This document shows, piece after piece, positions 7,009 to 12,733 of a stretch of 12,733 nucleotides of DNA. The number at the start of each line of letters is the position of its first letter. Position 1 is the stretch's first letter. The DNA comes from CAYFVR01 sp046541515 (GTDB lineage: Bacteria; Desulfobacterota; Desulfobacteria; Desulfobacterales; Desulfococcaceae). Made by a program: the position numbers and the translations under genes. Location: positions 1 through 12,733 of the forward strand of contig JBKHDD010000143.1 of NCBI GenBank assembly GCA_046541515.1. Direction: 5' to 3'. Below the pieces are notes generated by a model. It saw nothing but the letters and a program-made list of their open reading frames with translations. It was not told the origin of the DNA and did no database searches.

Positions 7009-8501
7009 CCCAGTCTCCGAAGGGCGCGGTAGGCGTACCACTGCACGTACCAGCGAGGGTCCTCATCGATGCGACGAAGGATTTCCGGAACGCCGCGCGA
7101 ATCTCGCCGAAATCCCAAACTCCAAAAGGCGTTGTAGGCCACGTTGATCTGGGGGTCTTCCAAAAGGGCCAGGTGAACCGGCCAACTGATCCGGGAGCGG
7201 CTGTGCCGCAACGCCTTCGCCAGCCAGAACCGCTCCGCCGCCCGGGGACTGGCGGCCAAAGATTCAAAATTTTCAAATCCCGCGATTTCGATCCCCCGAT
7301 GGTAAATGAAGCGGAGGGCCGCCAGGCGATCGGCGGAGTCGGGGGAGGAAAGGGACTCTTGAACCTTGTCCGGAGCGACGCGGGCAACGGGGGCATGCTG
7401 GAGGGTCATTGGCAGCAGAAGGGCAACTCCGCAAGCCAGCGCGCCGCCCGCCGTCGCGGCGCGGGAAGGGTCCAAAAAATATCCGGCCAAAAACCGCATG
7501 GGCAAGAACAACAGCCCGTACAGCAACACGCCCCAGACCAGTTGAAGGGAAAGAAAGGTCAATTGGCGCAATCCGCCGTGCCGGTCCACGCGCCGGGAAA
7601 AATCCTTAAGGGCCGCTTGCGGGTCCCGGAAAAATTGGGAAACGGGAATTTCCATGACCAGGGCGCCGTTTCGCATCATTCGCAGCCGATCTTCATCGCC
7701 CTGGACGGAAATATCCACAGGCCCTTCGCTCGTGACCGGAAGATAGTCCCGCAAGGCCAATGAAGCCCCAAGCCGCCGGGCAAGCTCGTCCGGAAGCGCG
7801 GGGTCCAGACGGACGGCTCCGATCTGCTTTTGGGCCGGCGCTTTGAACGTTTCCGCCGGATACAGGGTGTACCGGTAATAAAATCCGCTGACCGCCACCC
7901 CGGCCGGATGGTTCAGCAGCCGGTCCCGGATGCGGGAAAACAGCTCGGCGTCCACCATGGTCGTCCCCGCCGTCGCCAGCACGACCAGACAAGCGGCGTG
8001 AACCCCTATACGGCCGAGACCGCCATCTGGATTCCGGGCGCCCTTTGCACGGCGGGCGGCGAGAATGAAGGACAGGGGGGGCGTCAGCGACAGATGAAGA
8101 TTGTCCAAGCCGGCGAAGCCGTCGGCGTTGATCAGCCAGAAAAGCGCCGCCCAGAACAGCAAACAGACCAGCAGAAAGCCTCGACCTCCGCCATAAAATC
8201 GATGCCACGCCACCCCCGCCAAAACGGAAAAGAGGGTCAGGAAGGCGCCCAATGTTATCGTGAAAAACAACCCGCCCCCCATGGCGGCGGCCGGCGAAAG
8301 AAGCACCGGTAGTGCCGCCCCCCCGGGCGCCGTCCGGTACCCCTGGGCGGCAAGAAAGGCCATCTTTTCGGCAAGTGCCCGATTTGACAAGCCGACTTGG
8401 ATGGTTGCGGCCAGTTGGGCGGACAGCAAGCCGGCCGCCACGGGCAAGAAGGGAAAGCGATTTGTTGGCGAAGACTTAACGAAGGCCGGCATGGAATCCA
8501 T
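6981..8501 (-). CDS. Polytopic membrane protein with C-terminal HEAT-like repeats
   Basis: 506 aa; I do not recognise a characterised family. The hydrophobic N-terminal half has likely TM segments near 17-37, 75-100, 108-126 and 168-184. A soluble region of about 185-312 (GFYYRYTLYPAETFKAP and onward) follows, then two more TM segments near 315-342 and 350-368. The C-terminal region (about 385-500) reads as HEAT-like helical repeats: SADRLAALRFIYHRG, RAAERFWLAKALRH, NVAYNAFWSLGFRRD and WYVQWYAYRALRRLG. The C-terminus is presumably cytoplasmic and may bind a protein partner (inference). It overlaps the CPBP protease gene by 28 bases. The ATG at 8501 lacks a clear ribosome binding site; ATG 8492 is an equal alternative. 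No catalytic motif was seen. Confidence 0.82.
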   Translation of the reverse strand: MDSMPAFVKSSPTNRFPFLPVAAGLLSAQLAATIQVGLSNRALAEKMAFLAAQGYRTAPGGAALPVLLSPAAAMGGGLFFTITLGAFLTLFSVLAGVAWHRFYGGGRGFLLVCLLFWAALFWLINADGFAGLDNLHLSLTPPLSFILAARRAKGARNPDGGLGRIGVHAACLVVLATAGTTMVDAELFSRIRDRLLNHPAGVAVSGFYYRYTLYPAETFKAPAQKQIGAVRLDPALPDELARRLGASLALRDYLPVTSEGPVDISVQGDEDRLRMMRNGALVMEIPVSQFFRDPQAALKDFSRRVDRHGGLRQLTFLSLQLVWGVLLYGLLFLPMRFLAGYFLDPSRAATAGGALACGVALLLPMTLQHAPVARVAPDKVQESLSSPDSADRLAALRFIYHRGIEIAGFENFESLAASPRAAERFWLAKALRHSRSRISWPVHLALLEDPQINVAYNAFWSLGFRRDSRGVPEILRRIDEDPRWYVQWYAYRALRRLGWRQRPTSP

Positions 8502-8558
8502 GGGGGTTGTGGCGAAAAAACCAGCGGATGATCAAAAGGGGAACCATAAAAACCGGGC

Positions 8559-8587
8559 TTTCCAAACTGCCCTGCATGGCGTACAAT
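8559..8587 (+). promoter_or_regulatory. Candidate sigma-70-type promoter of moaA
   Basis: TTTCCA (8559-8564, four of six matches) and TACAAT (8582-8587, five of six) are spaced by 17 bases. They lie in the 158-base divergent region between the HEAT-protein gene and moaA, giving a leader of about 65 bases. The leader shows no obvious riboswitch-like folding by eye. Confidence 0.45.
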
Positions 8588-8659
8588 ATTCTGTTTTTTC
8601 CCTTTTGAACACGAGGTAGGAATTTTCGGTCTTCATCCGCAAAAAAAGGAAGCTCATCC

Positions 8660-9655
8660 GTGCCCCACCCGAACCTCATCGACACCCACAACCGAAACCT
8701 CACCTACCTTCGGGTTTCGGTGACGGACCGTTGCAATCTGCGCTGCATGTACTGCGCACCGTCCACCCAGAACCTGACCCATATTCCTCACAAGGAAATC
8801 CTGCGCTACGAAGAAATCCTTCGCGTGGTCCGGATTGGGGTTTCCCTTGGCATAACCAAAGTGCGGATCACCGGAGGCGAACCGCTGGTCCGGCGGGGCA
8901 TTTACGAATTTCTGGAGGAGTTGGGAAAGATCGAGGGAATCGCCGACATTTCCCTCACCACCAACGCCGTTCTTCTGGCCGACCAGGTCGATCGGCTGAA
9001 AGCCGCCGGAATTCGACGCCTCAACATCAGCCTGGACACGTTGGACCCGGACAAGTACGCCCGCATATCCGGCCGGGACTGGTTCGGCAAAACCTGGGCC
9101 GGCATCGAAGCGGCCCTGGAAGCCGGTTTCCACCCCGTCAAAATCAACGCCGTGGCCATGCGGGGCGTCAACGACGACGAAATGACGGACTTGGCCGCCC
9201 TTTCCATCGACCGGCCGCTGCATGTCCGGTTCATCGAATACATGCCCATCGGCGACGTCCGGGCGGATCGATCCAATCCATTGCTGGGCCCGGAAATTCT
9301 GGACCGCGTCAAAGAGCTGGGACCGTTGGAACCCGTGGACCGGGAAATGGGGGACGGCCCTGCGGAACGGTTCAAGTTGCCGGGGGCCAAGGGGGAGGTG
9401 GGAATCATCCGCCCCATGAGTCACCATTTTTGCGGGCAATGCACCCGACTTCGGCTGACTTCCTCCGGCGCCCTTCGCCCCTGCCTGCTGTCCGACCGAA
9501 AAATCGACGTCAAATCCCATTTGCGCCGGGGCTGCCTGGATCCCGACATCGTGGACTGCTTCCTTCGGGCCGTCAAATTCAAGCCGTTGCAACACCATCT
9601 CAACGATCCGCGCCCGGAGGAAGTGCACGACCGGATGTCGGGGATCGGGGGGTGA
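8660..9655 (+). CDS. moaA: GTP 3',8-cyclase MoaA
   Basis: Radical SAM enzyme that rearranges GTP to (8S)-3',8-cyclo-7,8-dihydro-GTP, the first step of molybdenum cofactor synthesis, with MoaC acting next. 331 aa, normal length. The N-terminal 4Fe-4S site CNLRCMYC has Cys25, Cys29 and Cys32. The SAM-binding motif is TGGEPLVRRG (71-80). LNISLDTLDPDKY (121-133) is conserved in the barrel. The second 4Fe-4S site is CxxCx13C with Cys258, Cys261 and Cys275. The C-terminal Gly-Gly (MSGIGG), needed for activity in the family, is intact. It starts at GTG 8660, with AGGAAG seven bases upstream; no ATG fits the family start. It stands alone: no other moa/moe gene is in the window and the neighbour downstream runs the opposite way. 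Confidence 0.97.
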   Translation: MPHPNLIDTHNRNLTYLRVSVTDRCNLRCMYCAPSTQNLTHIPHKEILRYEEILRVVRIGVSLGITKVRITGGEPLVRRGIYEFLEELGKIEGIADISLTTNAVLLADQVDRLKAAGIRRLNISLDTLDPDKYARISGRDWFGKTWAGIEAALEAGFHPVKINAVAMRGVNDDEMTDLAALSIDRPLHVRFIEYMPIGDVRADRSNPLLGPEILDRVKELGPLEPVDREMGDGPAERFKLPGAKGEVGIIRPMSHHFCGQCTRLRLTSSGALRPCLLSDRKIDVKSHLRRGCLDPDIVDCFLRAVKFKPLQHHLNDPRPEEVHDRMSGIGG

Positions 9656-9862
9656 GGGGAATGCCGATTGGCGAGCGGTGAATGGCGAAACTTGCCGGTG
9701 CGCCGGGGAACGAGTCCCCTGCCAAATCCCAAAAGTCCACCAAACCGTGAGCGCCAAACCCACTGCCGGGCCCAGGGTTCTTCCTTTTTTACCCTCTCTT
9801 TACCCGAAAAAAAAGAAGGAAAAATGCCACATTCCGGGACCCCATCCAAAATGGAGATTCCC
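9656..9862. other. Convergent intergenic region between moaA and dctM
   Basis: 207 bases at the meeting point of two converging transcripts. A 5-bp hairpin GGGGA-ACGAG-TCCCC lies at 9705-9719 without a T-tract. Purine- and pyrimidine-rich runs occupy about 9778-9825. No clear rho-independent terminator on either strand and no credible gene were found. Confidence 0.4.
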
Positions 9863-11167
9863 CTACCGCAAATACCCGGGCAGAAAGGTCACCAGCCACG
9901 GAAAGACCATCAGTAAAACCACGCAGAGAATGTAGGCCGGCAGAAACCAGGCCACGCCTTTGAAGACGTCCTCCAGCCGCACGTCCTTGGCCATGCCGCC
10001 CACCACGTAGGTGGTCGCGCCCACGGGCGGCGTCACCGCGCCCAACGTCGTGACCACGGTAATCGCGACAGCGAACCAGACCGGATCGTATCCCAGCCCC
10101 TCGGCCACCGGGAAAAAGATGGGGATGGTGATCAGCAGCAGCGCCAGCGCGTCCATCACCGCGCCGCCCAGGATGTAGACGAAAAAGATGATCCCCAAAA
10201 TCGCCGTGGGCGGAATCGGCAGCTCCGCCACCCAGCCCGCGATGTCGTAGGGAATCCGGGTCACCGTCAGAAACCGACCGAAGATGACCGCCCCGGCGAT
10301 GATGGTGACGACCATGCAGGAGATCCGCAGGGTGTCCCTCGCCGCCGCCAGAAAGCCCTTCCAGGTCAGTCGCCGCTGGGCCACGCTGATGACCAGCGCG
10401 AAAAAGGCCCCCGCCGCCCCCGCCTCCGCCGGCGTGAAGAAGCCGAAGTAGAGCCCCAGCATCACCAGCAGAAACAGAAGCAGCATTTCAAGCGCCCCGG
10501 CCAGGGAGCGAATCCGTTCGCCCAGGGAAAATCTCGGCCCCACCGGCCCCCAGTCCGGATGGCGCTTGCAGATCAGCCAGACCGTCAACGTGAGAAGAAC
10601 CGCCAAACAGACGCCCGCTCCGATCCCCCCGTAAAAGAGCCGGCCGATGGACTGCTCCGTGGAAAGGCCGATCACAATCAGCACCACGCTGGGCGGCACC
10701 ACCACGCCCAAGGTGGACCCGCAGGCCACCGCGCCGGTGCTCAACCGGGGATCGTAGCCAAACCGCTTCATCTGGGGCAGCGCCACGGTGGACATGGTCG
10801 CCGCCGTGGCCGCGTTGCTCCCGCAGATGGCGGAGAAGGCGGCGCAGGCCAGGACCGTGGCCATGGCGATCCCGCCCCGGATATGCCCCACCCATTTGTA
10901 GGCCGCCGTGTAGAGTTTTTCGTTAACGCCGGAATAAAAAGCGATTTGCCCCATCAGAATGAACAGGGGGATCACGGTGAGGCTGTAGGTGGAAAAAATG
11001 TCCCAGACCACCGCGCCGATCATGCCGAGGCCCGCCGGAATGGAAATCAGGAAAGAAAAGCCGGCGAAGCCCACCACGGCCATGGCGAAACCTACCGGCA
11101 TGCCGAGGAAAAACAGCACCCCGAGCAGGGCCAGAATCCCGACCCCGCCCACCGCCGCCGGGCTCAA
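9863..11167 (-). CDS. dctM: TRAP transporter large permease (DctM/SiaM-type)
   Basis: Main membrane subunit of a tripartite ATP-independent periplasmic transporter, which imports an organic acid using an ion gradient. 434 aa, normal for the family, hydrophobic throughout with about a dozen TM segments. Family landmarks: FSAICGSNAATAATM (111-125), GVVVPPSVVLIVIG (154-167), FFTPAEAGAAGA (243-254) and GAVTPPVGATTYVVGG (376-391). Start: I prefer TTG 11167, whose TTGA overlaps the dctQ stop by four bases. It has AGGCGG seven bases upstream, one mismatch from consensus. GTG 11152 is the alternative. A longer frame reaching 11368 merely runs through dctQ. It is the last gene of the operon. The substrate is unknown; the gene symbol is used at family level. 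Confidence 0.92.
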   Translation of the reverse strand: MSPAAVGGVGILALLGVLFFLGMPVGFAMAVVGFAGFSFLISIPAGLGMIGAVVWDIFSTYSLTVIPLFILMGQIAFYSGVNEKLYTAAYKWVGHIRGGIAMATVLACAAFSAICGSNAATAATMSTVALPQMKRFGYDPRLSTGAVACGSTLGVVVPPSVVLIVIGLSTEQSIGRLFYGGIGAGVCLAVLLTLTVWLICKRHPDWGPVGPRFSLGERIRSLAGALEMLLLFLLVMLGLYFGFFTPAEAGAAGAFFALVISVAQRRLTWKGFLAAARDTLRISCMVVTIIAGAVIFGRFLTVTRIPYDIAGWVAELPIPPTAILGIIFFVYILGGAVMDALALLLITIPIFFPVAEGLGYDPVWFAVAITVVTTLGAVTPPVGATTYVVGGMAKDVRLEDVFKGVAWFLPAYILCVVLLMVFPWLVTFLPGYLR

Positions 11168-11670
11168 TCGGAATCCGCCTGTTGGCCGACCAGAACCCGA
11201 ACCAGATCGGCCACAAAGACCAGCGTCAAAAAACCGCACCCCGCGGCCACGCCGAAGGCCACGGGATAAAACGGAATCCGAAGTGTCTCGCTGACCTCCC
11301 CGGTTCGCATCAGAATCAGCCCCTTCTTCCCCACCTGCCAGGCCAGCAGGCTGAAGAAACCGCCGCAAATGACACTATTGAGCCCGGTCAGAAACCGGAC
11401 CACGCCGCCGGGAAAACGATGAAAGAGAACGTCCACGGCGATATGGCCTCGGCCGAGCTGGGTGTAGCCCAGGGAAAAGCTGACCGCCACCGCGCCCAGG
11501 AAGCCCATCAACTCGAAGGTTCCCCGGATCGGCAGCCAGACCGTCCGGAGAAAGATGTTCGCGCTGGTGAGCAACATCATCGCCACCAGCGCGACGCCGC
11601 CCAACAACACCAACGCCCGGTTGATTCCCCGGACCGCGCGAGAGAGGGATTCCATTACGTTGCCGGACAT
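11164..11670 (-). CDS. dctQ: TRAP transporter small permease (DctQ-type)
   Basis: Small four-TM partner of DctM in the inner membrane, 168 aa. TM segments are near 20-42, 55-73, 95-115 and 135-157. Family features are visible: WLPIRGTFELMGFLGA (45-60), LGRGHIAVDVL (72-82) with the conserved GHIAVD, and SETLRIPFYPVAFG (127-140). I chose ATG 11670, preceded by GGGA. ATG 11655 is possible and would remove five residues. The gene begins 25 bases after the dctP stop and overlaps dctM by four bases, the classical P-Q-M order. Confidence 0.91.
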   Translation of the reverse strand: MSGNVMESLSRAVRGINRALVLLGGVALVAMMLLTSANIFLRTVWLPIRGTFELMGFLGAVAVSFSLGYTQLGRGHIAVDVLFHRFPGGVVRFLTGLNSVICGGFFSLLAWQVGKKGLILMRTGEVSETLRIPFYPVAFGVAAGCGFLTLVFVADLVRVLVGQQADSD

Positions 11671-11695
11671 CGTTCCCAATCCGCCGATGGGACCA

Positions 11696-12715
11696 TCACT
11701 CCCCGTACTTCCCCGCCAGCGCGCGGATGTCGGAAACGATCTTCTCGGCGGGAAGTCCCTTGCCGGCGGCGTCGGAAATCCAGTTGTCGGCAATCGGCGC
11801 GAGCCGTTCGTTCCAGCGGGTCCGCTCCTCCTCCGAAAGCCGGATCACCTCCACGTCGTAGGTCTCCTTGGACCATTCCAGGGCGTTTTTCACGTGATTG
11901 TCCACGTAATTGCCGGTCCACTCCGCGTGTTCCTCGGCCATTCCCTCCATGGCCTGCCGAACCTCCGGCGGCAGGGAATTCCACCGGTCCAGGTTCATCA
12001 CCACGGCGAAGGGGTAGATCACGGTGTCGGTGACGGTGACGTAGCGGCACAGCTCCGCGAATTTCAGGTCCTTCATCACGTCCAGGGAGGAAAGCAGCCC
12101 CTCCACCACCCCTTTTTGAAGCGCTTCCGGCGTGGCGGACATGGGCATGCCGATCTGGTTGGCGCCCCAGGCTTTCAGAATCTCGGCGGCGCCGCCGGAT
12201 GCCCGCAGGTCCATGCCCGCCATGTCTTCCAGCTTCCGGATCGGCTTGCGGGACATAATGTTGGACGGCGGCGAGGTGAACATGGTCAGCACCTTGACCG
12301 GCTTCAGGGATTCCGGCTTGTACTGGACGAACAGATCCCACAAAACCTTGCTGCCCACCCGGGCGTTGGGAATGTCCAGCGGCAGGCTGGTGGCGTTGGC
12401 GACGGGATAGCGGCCCGGCTGATAGGCCAGCGCCACGCAGCCGATATCGGCCTGGCCGGTAATGACCCCGTCCATCATGCTCTTGGCGCCCAGCAGCGTT
12501 CCGCCGGGGAACGTGTCCACCTGAACCGCACCGTCGGTCCGCTTTTCAATCTCGTCGCTCCAGTGCTCCATCTGCACGCACGGGAAAGTGGGGGCCGGCG
12601 GAAAATTTGCGTAGGTCAGCCGCAGGGTTTTGGCGGCGACCGTAGAAAGGGGAAGCGACAGAGCCAAAGCGAACGTGGCCAAAGCGACGGAAATTCCCAT
12701 TCGGCGGGCGGTCAT
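11696..12715 (-). CDS. dctP: TRAP transporter periplasmic substrate-binding protein (DctP-type)
   Basis: Periplasmic receptor that captures the substrate and delivers it to DctQM. 339 aa. The N-terminus is a Sec signal peptide: Arg4-Arg5, a hydrophobic core of about 7-24, and likely cleavage after Ala28 (STVAA). The mature part has the DctP-fold pattern, including FPGGTLLGAKSMMDGVITGQ (69-88) and MDLRASGGAAEILKAWGAN (168-186), with Arg171 as the expected carboxylate-binding Arg. It also has LQKGVVEGLLSS (199-210). That Arg suggests a carboxylic acid substrate (family knowledge); which acid cannot be told. The start is supported by AAGGA eight to nine bases upstream. It is the first visible gene of the operon, 18 bases from the window edge, so a promoter or regulator would lie outside. 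Confidence 0.94.
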   Translation of the reverse strand: MTARRMGISVALATFALALSLPLSTVAAKTLRLTYANFPPAPTFPCVQMEHWSDEIEKRTDGAVQVDTFPGGTLLGAKSMMDGVITGQADIGCVALAYQPGRYPVANATSLPLDIPNARVGSKVLWDLFVQYKPESLKPVKVLTMFTSPPSNIMSRKPIRKLEDMAGMDLRASGGAAEILKAWGANQIGMPMSATPEALQKGVVEGLLSSLDVMKDLKFAELCRYVTVTDTVIYPFAVVMNLDRWNSLPPEVRQAMEGMAEEHAEWTGNYVDNHVKNALEWSKETYDVEVIRLSEEERTRWNERLAPIADNWISDAAGKGLPAEKIVSDIRALAGKYGE

Positions 12716-12733
12716 GGCGGGAGTCCTTTCTGG

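Noticed and set aside
8588..8659. Possible molybdenum-cofactor riboswitch ahead of moaA
   Set aside because: The leader is only about 65 bases and shows no multi-stem pairing by eye, too short for the known Moco element.
9778..9825. T-rich/A-rich runs as terminators for moaA or dctM
   Set aside because: No adequate GC stem directly precedes either run on the relevant strand.
11168..11368. N-terminal extension of DctM
   Set aside because: It overlaps dctQ entirely in another frame and reads as Arg/Gly-rich noise. The family start is near 11167.
11182..12033. 283-codon plus-strand frame
   Set aside because: Antisense to dctQ and dctP, low-complexity composition, no start signal.

Overview
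The window is GC-rich DNA from a Gram-negative bacterium. The Gram-negative call rests on a LolC/LolE-type lipoprotein-release permease and a periplasmic TRAP binding protein. The mix of genes (rubrerythrin-like ferritin fold, C4-dicarboxylate-type TRAP system, HEAT-repeat membrane protein, molybdopterin synthesis, bacteriophytochrome with NtrB-like kinase core) resembles deltaproteobacterial genomes (Desulfobacterota/Myxococcota-like). That placement is inference from protein style only. No rRNA, tRNA, transposase, integrase or cas gene was found.

Layout, left to right. (1) 1-2919, minus strand: a two-gene light-sensing operon. Heme oxygenase bphO makes biliverdin. It overlaps by 4 bp a bacteriophytochrome histidine kinase, bphP, which runs off the left edge. 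(2) 3142-4029, minus: a 10-TM EamA/DMT permease, divergent from (3) 4195-5418, plus: a LolC/LolE-family permease without its ATPase partner in view. (4) 5479-5642: three GC-rich 32-bp palindromic repeats at an exact 66-bp period, separated by two unrelated 34-bp sequences. This looks like a minimal CRISPR array without cas genes. (5) 5717-6172, plus: a short rubrerythrin/ferritin-like di-iron protein followed by a clear intrinsic terminator. (6) 6358-8501, minus: an unrecognised polytopic membrane protein with C-terminal HEAT-like repeats, overlapping a CPBP (CAAX-type) intramembrane protease. (7) 8660-9655, plus: moaA, GTP 3',8-cyclase, the first step of molybdenum cofactor synthesis. (8) 9863-12715, minus: a tripartite TRAP transporter in the order dctP-dctQ-dctM, with tight or overlapping junctions.

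Working together: bphO and bphP form a self-sufficient red/far-red photoreceptor, because BphO supplies the chromophore that BphP attaches through Cys17. All the chromophore-pocket and tongue residues I checked are present. The TRAP genes form a complete importer for an unknown organic acid. The CPBP and HEAT proteins look like a co-translated membrane pair of unknown role. The points most worth following up are the cas-less CRISPR-like array beside the LolC-family gene, the complete phytochrome module, and the HEAT/CPBP pair.
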